Shown one piece after another: positions 1-8,324 of a stretch of 22,440 nt of DNA (positions within the stretch are counted from its first letter, which is position 1; each line of letters opens with the position of its first letter). The translations under genes and the position numbers were made by a program. The DNA comes from Chlamydiia bacterium (GTDB lineage Bacteria; Chlamydiota; Chlamydiia; Chlamydiales; FEN-1388): the NCBI GenBank assembly GCA_003170575.1, contig PMZB01000315.1, forward strand, positions 1 through 22,440, read 5' to 3'. The notes beneath the pieces were generated by a model. That model ran no database searches and had not been told where the DNA came from. It saw nothing but the letters and a program-made list of their open reading frames with translations.

Positions 1-218
1 CGCACCATCATCTCCGCAATCGCCAGGCGGCGGTTAGCAAGTGAATCATCTTTCGCAAGAGTGACCATTTGATCGGCAAAACGACGTAGCTCTTTTGCTT
101 TGGCAACTGTTGTGATAATCTTTTCATTATTGATCAGAGATTTCAGCATGTTCGCAAACAGACATCGCCTGTGGCTAGTATCTCGACCTAATTTGACGCT
201 TCTTTTCCCGTGTCTCAT
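1..218 (-). CDS. rplQ: 50S ribosomal protein L17, N-terminal part (gene cut by window edge)
   Basis: The minus strand opens with MRHGKRSVKLGRDTSHRR, the conserved L17 N-terminus, and runs 72 codons without a stop to the window edge, so only the N-terminal part is present. L17 is a large-subunit protein near the peptide exit tunnel. The ATG lies 8 bases after the rpoA stop, and an AGGTAAAGG sequence spanning that stop serves as ribosome binding site. It is the last gene of the ribosomal operon, directly after rpoA, as in most bacteria. Identity is secure; the C-terminus and any operon terminator lie outside the window. Confidence 0.95.
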   Translation of the reverse strand, partial: MRHGKRSVKLGRDTSHRRCLFANMLKSLINNEKIITTVAKAKELRRFADQMVTLAKDDSLANRRLAIAEMMV

Positions 219-226
219 CCTTTACC

Positions 227-1345
227 TCACATACTCTTTTCTTTTTTTTCGCGCTTCTTTTTCGTCTTCCGCTCTTCTTCAATCTCTTTCATGCGATCTT
301 TGACATTTTCACATGTTATTCCAAAGCGAGCAAGATCCATGCCCAAGCTTAAACCCATATCCATGAGTTTCGCCTTAATCTCATTGAGAGATTTTTTGCC
401 AAAATTGCGGTACTCAAGCAACCGTTTTTCAGTAAGACAAACCAGTTCGCCAATAGTTTCAATTTCCGCACCAGCCAAACAGTTCGTAGAACGAACAGAA
501 AGCTCGATTTCATTGATATGAAGCGCAAGCTTGTCAAGCAAAAGGTCATCTTCATTTGTATCTGAAGAAGGTTGCTCAAAAAGAAGTTCGTGCTCTTGAA
601 TCTGCAAAAATACTTCCAAGTTACGCATCAAGATCTGAGCAGCAAAAGAGAGAGCTTCTGTAGGAGTAAGTCTTCCATCAGTAGTTATCTCAAGTACCAA
701 CCGATCATAGTCTGTATCTTGGCCTACACGAGTATTTTCAACAGAATAGTTCGCAAGTACAACCGGCGAAAAGATGGTGTCGAGAATAATCTCGCCTTCC
801 ATCTTATTCTGAATTCTATGCCGTTCAGCTGGAATATACCCTCTCCCATAACCAACCCTAAAGTCAATCTGCCGTTTCATGGGCTTGGTGACAGTAAAGA
901 GGACTAGATCGGGATTCACAACTTCAAAGGGAGATCCTTTCATGACGAAACCTAAAGTAACTGGTACTTTTCCGCCACTCTTGTCAAGCTGATCTTGTGA
1001 AATATCAATAACTGTAGTAACAAACCGCACTTCACGGCTTGAGGAAGTCTCCTCTCCTGGAAGGCGGCGCAAAAGCGCACCTTTTATAGCAAGAGCGATA
1101 TTTGTTACATCTTCGACAATACCTTCCACAGCCATAAATTCGTGCGGCACTCCTTCTAACCTAAAGGACAGAATGCCGGGCGTTTCAAGGAACGTAAGTA
1201 GTACTCTACGGAGAGCATTACCAACACTATGTCCAAAGACACGCTCAAAGGGTTCAATGATAAACTTTGCGAATGTCGAAGTCGCAGTGGCTTTATCAAT
1301 CACCACACTTCGAGGTCTCTCTTGGGGACCAAATTTAACCTGCAT
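227..1345 (-). CDS. rpoA: DNA-directed RNA polymerase alpha subunit
   Basis: This 372-residue protein scaffolds RNA polymerase assembly and contacts upstream promoter DNA and activators. The N-terminal dimerisation domain is recognisable from FAKFIIEPFERVFGHSVGNALRRVLL (shown here only as the region around residues 26-50) and the GRGY..AERH segment. The C-terminal domain (about residues 275-350) has the VRSTNCL motif and the helix-hairpin-helix pattern IGELVCLTEKRLLEYRNFG typical of alpha-CTD. The chain ends in a lysine/glutamate-rich tail of about 25 residues; the total is longer than E. coli alpha (329) and near the length I recall for chlamydial alpha. The ATG has GGAG nine bases upstream. 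A 105-base gap separates it from rpsK, the widest gap inside the operon, and may hold a separate promoter. Confidence 0.97.
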   Translation of the reverse strand: MQVKFGPQERPRSVVIDKATATSTFAKFIIEPFERVFGHSVGNALRRVLLTFLETPGILSFRLEGVPHEFMAVEGIVEDVTNIALAIKGALLRRLPGEETSSSREVRFVTTVIDISQDQLDKSGGKVPVTLGFVMKGSPFEVVNPDLVLFTVTKPMKRQIDFRVGYGRGYIPAERHRIQNKMEGEIILDTIFSPVVLANYSVENTRVGQDTDYDRLVLEITTDGRLTPTEALSFAAQILMRNLEVFLQIQEHELLFEQPSSDTNEDDLLLDKLALHINEIELSVRSTNCLAGAEIETIGELVCLTEKRLLEYRNFGKKSLNEIKAKLMDMGLSLGMDLARFGITCENVKDRMKEIEEERKTKKKREKKEKSM

Positions 1346-1365
1346 GAAACAGAACTCCGTTCAAA

Positions 1366-1395
1366 AATATAGATATAAAGAAAGCTCTTGCTCAA
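1366..1395 (-). promoter_or_regulatory. Possible internal promoter for rpoA-rplQ
   Basis: On the minus strand TTGAGC (1390-1395) and TATATT (1366-1371) are separated by 18 bases and end about 20 bases before the rpoA start codon. This resembles a sigma-70/sigma-66 promoter. It sits in the only large gap near the end of the operon. The match is by eye in an AT-rich stretch, so chance is quite possible. Confidence 0.3.
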
Positions 1396-1413
1396 AAAAC
1401 ATCACATGTTTTT
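1395..1413 (-). other. Small inverted repeat in the rpsK-rpoA gap
   Basis: AAAAACAT and ATGTTTTT form a perfect 8-base inverted repeat around a 3-base loop, and on the minus strand the right arm continues into six T. It looks like a weak terminator or attenuator, but the stem has only one C-G pair, so it would be unstable. It lies just upstream of the possible rpoA promoter. Confidence 0.3.
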
Positions 1414-1450
1414 ATGAGTTTAAGAAAGCCTCCTGGAATCTTTGAAAATC

Positions 1451-1864
1451 TTAAACACGTCGTCGCTTACGTGGTCTACACCCATTATGAGGCACTGGAG
1501 TGGTGTCGCGAATCGCAGACACTATTAATCCAGAGCTCATCAGGCCCCGCACAGCAGGTTCTCTGCCTGCGCCTGGACCTCTAAGGTTTACTTCAACCTC
1601 TTTCATACCCTGGGCCGCAGCAACCTTCCCAGCATCTTGAGCTGCAACTGTTGCGGCAAAAGCAGAAGATTTACGAGATCCAGAGTATCCAGTTTTGCCA
1701 GCGGAGGACCAAGCAACAACTCTTCCCATAGGATCAGTGATGGATACTATTGTGTTGTTAAAGGAAGCTGTTACATGCGCGACCCCTACTGGCACATTAC
1801 GTGCGACTTTTTTCTTACCTTTAGTAACTTTCTTGGGTGTACCTGGTTGTTTAGCCGTATTCAA
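1451..1864 (-). CDS. rpsK: 30S ribosomal protein S11
   Basis: The 137-residue product carries the S11 signatures [18 protein letters not shown] and the arginine-rich end [13 protein letters not shown]11 forms part of the small-subunit platform and contacts the 3' minor domain of 16S rRNA near the Shine-Dalgarno helix. The start is a TTG codon: no upstream ATG is in frame, and GAGGAG lies nine bases before the TTG, which is ideal spacing. The N-terminal stretch of about 20 residues is rich in lysine and proline, as in other S11 proteins. It follows rpsM by 16 bases. The gene is complete. Confidence 0.95.
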   Translation of the reverse strand: MNTAKQPGTPKKVTKGKKKVARNVPVGVAHVTASFNNTIVSITDPMGRVVAWSSAGKTGYSGSRKSSAFAATVAAQDAGKVAAAQGMKEVEVNLRGPGAGREPAVRGLMSSGLIVSAIRDTTPVPHNGCRPRKRRRV

Positions 1865-1880
1865 GTTCTAACTCTCCTCA

Positions 1881-2261
1881 TTAACCTTGTGGTGCTTTTT
1901 TCTTGCCCGCAACAGTACGTCGAGGGCCTTTTCTCGTTCGAGCATTCGTTCTAGTTCTTTGTCCACGTACTGGCAAACCCAACCTGTGACGAAGTCCGCG
2001 ATAGCAATGAATACCAATAAGCCTTTTGATATTATTCTGAACTTGCCTTCTCAGGTCGCCTTCAATGGTATATTCAGCCTGCAAAAGGGCATTTATTTTT
2101 GCTATCTCATCTGCAGTAAGTTGGCTTGCTCTTGTGCTCGGATTAAGCTTCAACCGCTCAATGATTTTACGTGCTAATGTCGGTCCAATTCCATAAAGGT
2201 ATCGCAAGCTCACGTCGATACGTTTCTTATCTGGGATATCTACCCCTAAAACTCGAACCAT
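1881..2261 (-). CDS. rpsM: 30S ribosomal protein S13
   Basis: The 126-residue protein begins [15 protein letters not shown], has the [13 protein letters not shown] helix-two-turn-helix region and ends with the conserved [14 protein letters not shown] segment. S13 sits in the 30S head and bridges to the 50S subunit and P-site tRNA. A GTG one codon upstream is also open, but the ATG is preferred because GGAG lies eight bases before it. The 63 bases between secY and this gene contain no L36 (rpmJ), infA or map gene, unlike many other bacteria. Confidence 0.96.
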   Translation of the reverse strand: MVRVLGVDIPDKKRIDVSLRYLYGIGPTLARKIIERLKLNPSTRASQLTADEIAKINALLQAEYTIEGDLRRQVQNNIKRLIGIHCYRGLRHRLGLPVRGQRTRTNARTRKGPRRTVAGKKKAPQG

Positions 2262-2324
2262 CACTCATACTCCAGTTAGATGATCAAAAAAGAATACCAA
2301 AAAAACACTATTTAGGACAACACT

Positions 2325-3692
2325 TTACCGAAACTTCGATCGTCTCATGAATCCTTCATATCTTCTCATGATAAGGTGAGATTCAATCTGTTTCATCGTG
2401 TCTAGGATAACTCCTACTAAGATAAGCAAAGCGGTCCCGCCAAAAAAATAACTTATACTGTGAGGCACACCCATGATTCTTCCAATTATAGTCGGAAGTA
2501 TTGCAAGAGCAGCTAATGAAACCGCTCCTATAAGGGTAATGCGGTGCATGGTCTGCTCAAGATACTCTTGAGTATGTTTTCCCTGCCTAACTCCTGGAAT
2601 AAATGCGCCATTTTTTTTCATCTCTGAGGAAATTTGATCCGGATGAAATTGCGTAGCTGTCCAAAAGTAGGTGAAAAATAAAATAAGCAGAACATACAGA
2701 ATTAAATAACTAATAGATCCTGGGTAAAGTGAGCCTGCGATTCTTCCAATCCAGTTACCAGATCCAATAAACTGGCCAAGAGTTGCTGGGAACATAAGAA
2801 GCGATGAAGCAAAGATAACAGGAATAACGCCAGCATAGTTAACTTTGAGGGGAAGATAGGAACTTCCAACGCCTTGAACTTCGCGCATGCCAACTACTCT
2901 TCGAGCATACTGCAAAGGTATTTTTCTCTGCCCTTGAATGATATAAATCGTAGCAATCGTGACAGTTACAAACAGGAGGAGAAGTATAAGAACAGAAAAC
3001 AACGAAAGTTGTCCAGGTCCAGGATTATCAAGATTGAGCTGCTGAATGATAATGCCTATCGTTGATGGCAGCTGTGACACAATTCCTGTTGCAATAATCA
3101 AGCTCATTCCATTGCCTATTCCTTTTTCTGTGATCTGCTCACCAAGCCACATAAGAAAACAGGTACCTGTAGTCATTGTGGTAATCATAATCACAGCAAA
3201 CAGGATGGGAAAATCAAAAACCTGAGCTGTCAAAAGATCGCTGGAGATTATCCCAGGGCTGGAACTATTCATTTGCAAAGCATATCGTGCAAACAACATC
3301 GACTGAACAAATGATAGGAAAAGAGTGCCAGCTCTTGTCCAACGATTTACCTTACGTCTTCCATATTCTGGATTCTCACGAACTTCCCGTTGTAAACTGG
3401 GAATAAGAGCAACAAGCAATTGAAAGATAATGGAGGATGATATGTATGGCACAACACCGAGCGCAAATATGGTCATCTGCGAAAAGGCGCCGCCACTAAA
3501 GATATCGATCAGTTGAAACAAGTTTTGACCACCACCAGTAGCATGACGAAAGTATCTTAGGGCTACTTCGCCATCAATTCCTGGTACGGGTATAAACCCA
3601 CCCAACCGAAATATTAAAAGTACAAGCAATGTAAACTGAATTTTCTTCTTCAGTTCATCACTTTGTAGAATCCGCTGCAATGTTTCTTTCAT
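2325..3692 (-). CDS. secY: Protein translocase subunit SecY
   Basis: SecY is the channel of the Sec translocon in the inner membrane and works with SecE, SecG and SecA. The 455 residues show about ten hydrophobic helices. Family landmarks are FIPVPGID near the N-terminus (plug side), [17 protein letters not shown] around residue 190, the cytoplasmic loop with [13 protein letters not shown], the loop [13 protein letters not shown], and the C-terminal MRRYEGF. The length is close to other SecY proteins. It starts 22 bases after rplO with no clear Shine-Dalgarno sequence, so its translation may depend on coupling to rplO. No adk or map gene follows. Confidence 0.98.
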   Translation of the reverse strand: MKETLQRILQSDELKKKIQFTLLVLLIFRLGGFIPVPGIDGEVALRYFRHATGGGQNLFQLIDIFSGGAFSQMTIFALGVVPYISSSIIFQLLVALIPSLQREVRENPEYGRRKVNRWTRAGTLFLSFVQSMLFARYALQMNSSSPGIISSDLLTAQVFDFPILFAVIMITTMTTGTCFLMWLGEQITEKGIGNGMSLIIATGIVSQLPSTIGIIIQQLNLDNPGPGQLSLFSVLILLLLFVTVTIATIYIIQGQRKIPLQYARRVVGMREVQGVGSSYLPLKVNYAGVIPVIFASSLLMFPATLGQFIGSGNWIGRIAGSLYPGSISYLILYVLLILFFTYFWTATQFHPDQISSEMKKNGAFIPGVRQGKHTQEYLEQTMHRITLIGAVSLAALAILPTIIGRIMGVPHSISYFFGGTALLILVGVILDTMKQIESHLIMRRYEGFMRRSKFR

Positions 3693-3714
3693 AATGCACT
3701 AGGTAGAAATTAAC

Positions 3715-4164
3715 TCAATCGACTACTCGATATTCAATTTTAGCAGCCGTGATCTTCTCTAATGCAGCTGCAGAAAAACTATGTGCTTCAATAGTAACTC
3801 GTTTTGAAATCTCACCATTTCCCAGAATCTTAAGACGTGGACATGTGGATTTCAAAAATCCTTTTTGGCGTAGGGTTAAAAGACTAACCACTTCCCCATC
3901 CTCAAAGGTTTCGTCCAGTTGGCCAAGATTAACCGTCTCTGTTTTCTTGGCGAAGCGGGCATTACTAAATCCACGTTCTGGAAGTTTCCTATAAAGGGGA
4001 AGTTGTCCACCTTCATATCGCGCTCTGCTTTTCCAACCCGATCGAGACCCTGCGCCCTTGACTCCACGTCCACATGTCTTACCTGATTTCGATCCAATTC
4101 CCCTTCCGAGACGTTTACGTCTCTTATAGGGCCTAGTCACATTTTCTAATTCATTTAGTTTCAT
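3715..4164 (-). CDS. rplO: 50S ribosomal protein L15
   Basis: The 149-residue protein starts MKLNELENVTRPYKRRKRLG, followed by the glycine/arginine-rich L15 N-terminal region (GRGIGSKSGKTCGRGVKG) and the GGQLPLYRKLPERGF signature. L15 is a late-assembling core protein of the 50S subunit. The open frame extends four codons further upstream, but the ATG at 4164 fits family starts and overlaps the end of rpsE by 14 bases, with GGTGG just before it. rpmD (L30), which usually lies between rpsE and rplO, is missing, so the two genes are directly fused in the operon and probably translationally coupled. Confidence 0.96.
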   Translation of the reverse strand: MKLNELENVTRPYKRRKRLGRGIGSKSGKTCGRGVKGAGSRSGWKSRARYEGGQLPLYRKLPERGFSNARFAKKTETVNLGQLDETFEDGEVVSLLTLRQKGFLKSTCPRLKILGNGEISKRVTIEAHSFSAAALEKITAAKIEYRVVD

Positions 4165-4660
4165 GAGAACCACCACGCATCTCTAAAATCTGGGTACGTA
4201 ACTGCAACGAAGTGAGCGCAAGAAATACAGCTCTTACTTGATTGATTGGATTATGGCCATGCAATTTGGCGCATACATCTTTGTAGCCAGCAAACTGTAA
4301 AACTGATCGCACTTTTGATCCCGCAATAATTCCTGTCCCCTTTGGCGCAGGACGCATATCAAGGAGCACACCATCCCTTTTTATGGATATCTCATGAGGA
4401 ATAGTTGTGTCCTGGATAGGGACCTGAATCATGTTTTTCTTTGCGGCTTCACTTCCCTTTCTGATTGCATCAGTTAACTCATTTGCCTTCGCAAAGCCAT
4501 AACCAACTCGTCCCTTTCCATCGCCAATGAGTATAAGAGCGGAAAAACTCATCTTCTTTCCACCCTTAACAGTCTTAGAACATCGATTAATGAAAAGAAC
4601 TTTCTCCATCAATCCTGACTCTGCGCTTTCCTGCTTCCTTCCGTCGGAGGATTTTGCCAT
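4151..4660 (-). CDS. rpsE: 30S ribosomal protein S5
   Basis: S5 acts in translational fidelity and the 30S mRNA entry site. The 169-residue product shows the double-stranded-RNA-binding fold of S5 with the conserved loop KTVKGGKKMSFSAL (the site of spectinomycin-resistance changes in E. coli), then GDGKGRVGYGFAKANE and the second domain with PAPKGTGIIAGSKVRSVL. A longer open frame exists, but the ATG at 4660 is chosen because GAGG lies eight bases upstream, 13 bases after the rplR stop. The C-terminus overlaps rplO. Confidence 0.97.
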   Translation of the reverse strand: MAKSSDGRKQESAESGLMEKVLFINRCSKTVKGGKKMSFSALILIGDGKGRVGYGFAKANELTDAIRKGSEAAKKNMIQVPIQDTTIPHEISIKRDGVLLDMRPAPKGTGIIAGSKVRSVLQFAGYKDVCAKLHGHNPINQVRAVFLALTSLQLRTQILEMRGGSHETK

Positions 4661-4673
4661 CTTCGTTGCCTCG

Positions 4674-5045
4674 TTAAAACTGTAATCCTTGCTGGCGAGC
4701 TGCATCAGCAATCGCCGCTAAAATTCCATGATATTTTGATAAACCTCGATCGAAAATAACGGTCGTAATCCCTTTCTCTTTCGATCGTAGGGCTACTTTT
4801 TCGCCCACAAGCTGTCCAGCTTGTTTTGACTTTCTTTTACAGCCTGCTGCTTGCAACTCTTTATCTTGGGTGGAAACAGATACAAGCGTATGTCCTTTCA
4901 CATCATCGATTAACTGCACATGTATGTGTTTTCCAGTTTTAACAACACACATACGTGGTCTCTCAGCTGATCCACATATCTTATCTCTTACCCGAAGGGC
5001 TCTCTTCCGAATGATCACCTTCTTTTTGTTATTCGCAAATTTCAT
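4674..5045 (-). CDS. rplR: 50S ribosomal protein L18
   Basis: The 123-residue protein has a basic N-terminus (NNKKKVIIRKRALRVRDKI), the RPRMCVVKTGKHIHVQLIDD strand region, and the C-terminal FDRGLSKYHGILAAIADAAR segment that defines L18. It binds 5S rRNA together with L5 and L25 in the central protuberance. The ATG has AAGGG about eight bases upstream and follows rplF by 21 bases. The gene is intact and of normal length. Confidence 0.96.
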   Translation of the reverse strand: MKFANNKKKVIIRKRALRVRDKICGSAERPRMCVVKTGKHIHVQLIDDVKGHTLVSVSTQDKELQAAGCKRKSKQAGQLVGEKVALRSKEKGITTVIFDRGLSKYHGILAAIADAARQQGLQF

Positions 5046-5066
5046 TTTTTTTAACCCTTCGTCCTT

Positions 5067-5621
5067 TTATGCAGCTGCTTTCACAGTCTTGGCAGCCTTA
5101 CCAGCCTTTCTTCGGACATATTCATCTTTGTAACGAATACCCTTACCCTGATATGGTTCTGGGGGCCGAATAGCTCTTACTTCTGCAGCGAACTGCCCTA
5201 CCGCCTGTCTGTCACATCCCTGGATTGTAATAAGCGTGCTTTTGTCCACTTTAACTTGAATGCCATGAGGAATTTCAAGCTTTGTAGGATGTGAAAAACC
5301 AACTTGAATATCTAACATATTCCCTTGAATTGCAGCACGATAGCCAACCCCAATCATTTCCAAAAGCTTCTCAAAGCCTTGAGCAACACCTTGAACCATG
5401 TTAGAAACTAGCGCCCGATACAATCCATGCATGCGGCTTAAGTCACGAGAGTTATCCGCCGCTTGCACAAGCAACTGATTCTCTTCCTTAGTGACAGTTA
5501 TCCCAGGCGCGAGCGTACGCGTCAGTGTACCTTTAGGCCCTTTTACAGTTATTGATTCACCGTGCACTGTTAGTTCAACACCCTTTGGTAGGGCTATCAA
5601 CATTTTTCCTTTTCGAGACAC
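5067..5621 (-). CDS. rplF: 50S ribosomal protein L6
   Basis: L6 lies near the sarcin-ricin loop and factor-binding site of the 50S subunit. The 184-residue product begins (V)SRKGKMLIALPKGVEL and carries the C-terminal signature PEPYQGKGIRYKDEYVRRK, followed by an alanine/lysine-rich end. A longer frame to 5666 overlaps rpsH, but the GTG at 5621 is preferred: it matches the family N-terminus, and GGAG lies seven bases upstream, 13 bases after the rpsH stop. Two tandem L6 folds are expected and the length fits. Confidence 0.95.
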   Translation of the reverse strand: MSRKGKMLIALPKGVELTVHGESITVKGPKGTLTRTLAPGITVTKEENQLLVQAADNSRDLSRMHGLYRALVSNMVQGVAQGFEKLLEMIGVGYRAAIQGNMLDIQVGFSHPTKLEIPHGIQVKVDKSTLITIQGCDRQAVGQFAAEVRAIRPPEPYQGKGIRYKDEYVRRKAGKAAKTVKAAA

Positions 5622-5634
5622 ACTTACTCTCCAA

Positions 5635-6033
5635 TTACCAAACGTAACACAAATATTCGCCACCAAGCTGCATCTGCCGAGCCTTTTGCCCAGACATCAC
5701 CCCTTGGGAGGTTGACAGAATCACCATCCCTAAACCATTTCTAATGCTAGGAATTCTATCAGCTGAAATATATCTTCTCGCACCAGGAGAAGAAACTCTT
5801 CTCAATGTGCTAATTATTGGGCGTCTTTTGGGTCCATATTTCAAAAATACACGCATTTCCTGGTTAACACCTTCTGTACGCACAAGAATATGCTCAACAA
5901 AATTGGCCTCTTTCAAAACATCAGCCATTTTCTGAACTAATTTATTTGCTCGTATGTCAACATAACGATGTCCAGCCCTCTGGGCGTTTCTTATACGTGT
6001 TAAAAAATCTGCAACCGGATCACTCTGACTCAT
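5635..6033 (-). CDS. rpsH: 30S ribosomal protein S8
   Basis: The 132-residue protein starts with DPVADFLTRIRNAQRAGH and ends with the S8 signature region GLGMVILSTSQGVMSGQKA and GGEYLCYVW. S8 binds helix 21 of 16S rRNA and, in E. coli, represses the spc operon by binding mRNA near rplE. The ATG has AGAGG eight bases upstream. It follows rplE by 15 bases; rpsN (S14), normally between rplE and rpsH, is absent. Confidence 0.96.
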   Translation of the reverse strand: MSQSDPVADFLTRIRNAQRAGHRYVDIRANKLVQKMADVLKEANFVEHILVRTEGVNQEMRVFLKYGPKRRPIISTLRRVSSPGARRYISADRIPSIRNGLGMVILSTSQGVMSGQKARQMQLGGEYLCYVW

Positions 6034-6048
6034 CTCTTATACCTCTAC

Positions 6049-6612
6049 CTATGACCACCCTGAAACCTGAACAGGAAGTCCTTTAAATGGGACACCTAAT
6101 TGACGTAAAAGCTCTACACATTCTTCATCTGTGGAAGCACTTGTCACCATTGTAATATTCATCCCTTGAGTACACTTCACTAAATCAAGATTTAGCTCAG
6201 GAAAAATTTGTTGATCTTCCAACCCAAAAGAATAGCTTCCACGCCCATCACATTTTGTCGAGAAACCATGAAAGTCTCGAATGCGCGGTGCACATATGTT
6301 ACAAAATCTATCGAGAAAGTCATACATTCTATTTCCACGTAGAGTGACTTTATACCCAATTGGTTGCCCTTTACGTAGCTTAAAGTTGGAGATTGCAATT
6401 TTTGCTTTGGTAAGAATCGGCTTTTGGCCTGTTATCAAAGTCAATTCGTTGCTTAACTCTTGCACAGCATTCTTGTCTTTTGATGCTTCTGCTATCCCCA
6501 TGCTAATGACAATCTTTTCAAGCTTGGGAACCATCATCACGTTCTTATAACCAAATCTTTTCAAAAGATCAGGCTTTATGGTCTCGCTATACCTTTTTTT
6601 CAACCTGGACAT
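6049..6612 (-). CDS. rplE: 50S ribosomal protein L5
   Basis: L5 binds 5S rRNA and contacts P-site tRNA through the central protuberance. The 187 residues include [19 protein letters not shown], the [20 protein letters not shown] region and [12 protein letters not shown], all standard for L5. The protein is slightly longer than E. coli L5 (179). It follows rplX by 14 bases and precedes rpsH. Nothing unusual was seen. Confidence 0.96.
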   Translation of the reverse strand: MSRLKKRYSETIKPDLLKRFGYKNVMMVPKLEKIVISMGIAEASKDKNAVQELSNELTLITGQKPILTKAKIAISNFKLRKGQPIGYKVTLRGNRMYDFLDRFCNICAPRIRDFHGFSTKCDGRGSYSFGLEDQQIFPELNLDLVKCTQGMNITMVTSASTDEECVELLRQLGVPFKGLPVQVSGWS

Positions 6613-6626
6613 TAGTTACCGTACCT

Positions 6627-6968
6627 TTATTTCCGTTTGATTGAGCGCCATACATTTTTCTGACCATCCTTCATATAACAAAGGGCTCTGCCAGAATCTG
6701 CTTGAGTCTCTACATGAAGCTTAAGCTTCTTTCCCTCAGCATCACAGGGACAAACATTAGAAATATGAATAGGTCGTTCAATTTCGACCGTTCCGCCCTG
6801 CGGGTTTTCCTTCGACTTTTTGACATGCTTTTTCGCTATATTGATACCACGCACAATAACTTTATCTGCGCGACACGCAATCACTTCACCTTTCAGTCCC
6901 TTAGCATTACCTGCACAGATAAGAACCTGATCGCCTTTTCGTATCTTTTTCGAACCTTCTCTTTCCAT
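6627..6968 (-). CDS. rplX: 50S ribosomal protein L24
   Basis: The 113-residue protein carries a KOW motif near its N-terminus (KGDQVLICAGNAKGLKGEVI), then GINIAKKHVKKSKENPQGGTVE and HISNVCPCDAEGK. L24 is an assembly initiator of the 50S subunit near the exit tunnel. The ATG is preceded by GAGAG and lies 11 bases after the rplN stop. The CPCD pair of cysteines is not typical of E. coli L24, but I would not infer metal binding from it alone. Confidence 0.95.
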   Translation of the reverse strand: MEREGSKKIRKGDQVLICAGNAKGLKGEVIACRADKVIVRGINIAKKHVKKSKENPQGGTVEIERPIHISNVCPCDAEGKKLKLHVETQADSGRALCYMKDGQKNVWRSIKRK

Positions 6969-6979
6969 GTACTTCTCTC

Positions 6980-7345
6980 TTAAATAACTTCAGGGGCTAA
7001 TGAGCCAATTTTTGCATAGCCTCTATCGCGTACTTCACGAGCTATAGGGCCAAATATCCGCGTTCCACGTGGGTTGCCTTTATCATCAATTAACACACAA
7101 GAGTTGGTGTCAAAACGGAGAAATCCATCTCGTCGTCGAATGTAATTTTTGGTTCTCACAATTACTGCGCGAACCACTTCACCTTTTTTAACCGAACCAT
7201 CCGGTTCCGCTTCTCTCACACTGCAAATGATAACATCCCCAACTTGGGCATATCTGCGTTTTGATCCACCCAAAACCTTAAAGCACTTAACCTTTTTTGC
7301 GCCGGTGTTATCAGCGACCTTCAATTGTGTTTCCTGTTGAATCAT
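6980..7345 (-). CDS. rplN: 50S ribosomal protein L14
   Basis: The 121-residue product starts [19 protein letters not shown] and shows the [13 protein letters not shown] and [18 protein letters not shown] motifs, which identify L14 clearly. L14 sits at the subunit interface (bridges B5 and B8) and is the docking site of the silencing factor RsfS. It follows rpsQ by 36 bases and is complete at the usual length. Confidence 0.97.
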   Translation of the reverse strand: MIQQETQLKVADNTGAKKVKCFKVLGGSKRRYAQVGDVIICSVREAEPDGSVKKGEVVRAVIVRTKNYIRRRDGFLRFDTNSCVLIDDKGNPRGTRIFGPIAREVRDRGYAKIGSLAPEVI

Positions 7346-7381
7346 AGCTCCCTGTCTCCTTTTCGATCTCTCACTATGTGG

Positions 7382-7663
7382 TTAAGCACTCTTTTCTACT
7401 ACACGCCAACGCTTTAGTTTTGAAAGAGGTTTTGTTTCCATGATTAAAACTTCATCCCCTTCGCTTAAATCGCCAATGTCGTTATGGGCATAATATTTTT
7501 GTGATTTACGGATAACTTTACCATATTTTTGATGGCAAACAGTCCTGCTCACTTTAACCACAACTGTCTTATTCATTTTGTTCGAAAGGACTACGCCTTT
7601 TCGAACTTTACGAGTTCCGCGCTCTTCCATCTGCATCTGTTTCAATGGCTCCTTTGTCTTCAT
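7382..7663 (-). CDS. rpsQ: 30S ribosomal protein S17
   Basis: S17 is a primary 16S rRNA binding protein with an OB fold. The 93 residues contain [20 protein letters not shown] and the C-terminal [21 protein letters not shown]. The first ATG overlaps the rpmC stop as ATGA and has AGGTGAG within rpmC as ribosome binding site, which suggests coupled translation. A second ATG nine codons later (7636), with AAAGGAG twelve bases before it, would give a length closer to other S17 proteins, so the true start is somewhat open. Confidence 0.94.
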   Translation of the reverse strand: MKTKEPLKQMQMEERGTRKVRKGVVLSNKMNKTVVVKVSRTVCHQKYGKVIRKSQKYYAHNDIGDLSEGDEVLIMETKPLSKLKRWRVVEKSA

Positions 7664-7890
7664 AACAGTGGCTCACCTGGTACTTCATTCAATTCTCTTT
7701 CTCTCTTGATAGTCAAAATCCTTGCCAGTTCTTTGCGGCAGCTTCGCTTTTTGTGGGTTTGTTTCTTTTCTTCACTTCCCACACCAGCTGATCTACAGGA
7801 AAAAATTGTTTCCTTGAGCTCAACTGTTCTAGCATCTAGCTCCGCGGCACTTTTTTCTCTCAATTGAGAAACTTTCACATCATTGCCCAC
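7660..7890 (-). CDS. rpmC: 50S ribosomal protein L29
   Basis: L29 is a small two-helix protein near the exit tunnel that helps dock trigger factor and SRP. The 76-residue product keeps the pattern [21 protein letters not shown] and [15 protein letters not shown], though the middle ([18 protein letters not shown]) diverges from common L29 sequences and adds a few residues. It starts with GTG, supported by AAGGGG six bases upstream, 10 bases after the rplP stop. Its end overlaps rpsQ by four bases. Confidence 0.9.
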   Translation of the reverse strand: MGNDVKVSQLREKSAAELDARTVELKETIFSCRSAGVGSEEKKQTHKKRSCRKELARILTIKRERELNEVPGEPLL

Positions 7891-7900
7891 TGTTTACCCC

Positions 7901-8320
7901 TTACACTCTTTCAACTCGTTCAACGAAACGTGTCCTTAAACCTAGCTTAGCGGATGCTCTTCTCAAAGCATCCTGGGCCATCTCACGAGGAACATTAGCA
8001 ACTTCAAAAAGAATCCGGCCAGGTTTGACAGTAGCTACATAGTGATCAACGTTTCCCTTACCTTTTCCCATTCGCGTCTCAAGCGGTTTTTTACTGACAG
8101 GCTTATGGGGGAAAATTCGGATCCACACTTTCCCTCGTCGACTAAAGAAACGAGTAATACTTACCCGGCAAGCCTCTATCTGCTGCGCAGTTACCCAACC
8201 GCGTTCTAACGCTTGAATCCCAAATTCTCCAAAATCTACAAAGTTTGCACCCTTGCTGTTTCCAGTAAGATGCCCTTTCATGCTTTTTCGAAACTTTGTC
8301 TTCTTCGGCATCAATGTCAT
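7901..8320 (-). CDS. rplP: 50S ribosomal protein L16
   Basis: L16 contacts A-site tRNA and is needed for full peptidyl transferase activity. The 139-residue protein has [17 protein letters not shown], the central [20 protein letters not shown] and the [22 protein letters not shown] signature. The first ATG, three codons before MPKK, is preferred because a GGAGG motif inside the end of rpsC lies eight bases upstream, whereas MPKK would be 17 bases away. It follows rpsC by four bases, so the two are probably coupled. Confidence 0.96.
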   Translation of the reverse strand: MTLMPKKTKFRKSMKGHLTGNSKGANFVDFGEFGIQALERGWVTAQQIEACRVSITRFFSRRGKVWIRIFPHKPVSKKPLETRMGKGKGNVDHYVATVKPGRILFEVANVPREMAQDALRRASAKLGLRTRFVERVERV

Positions 8321-8324
8321 TTAA

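Noticed and set aside
1637..1954. Plus-strand open frame spanning rpsK and rpsM
   Set aside because: Overlaps two conserved genes in antisense and shows no protein family features.
2262..2324. Possible rpmJ (L36) in the secY-rpsM gap
   Set aside because: The gap is about 60 bases, too short for the 37-38 codons of L36, and no Cys/His zinc motif is encoded on either strand.
6728..6740. Zinc site in L24 from the CPC motif
   Set aside because: Only two cysteines and no partner ligands are visible; not enough for a metal site claim.
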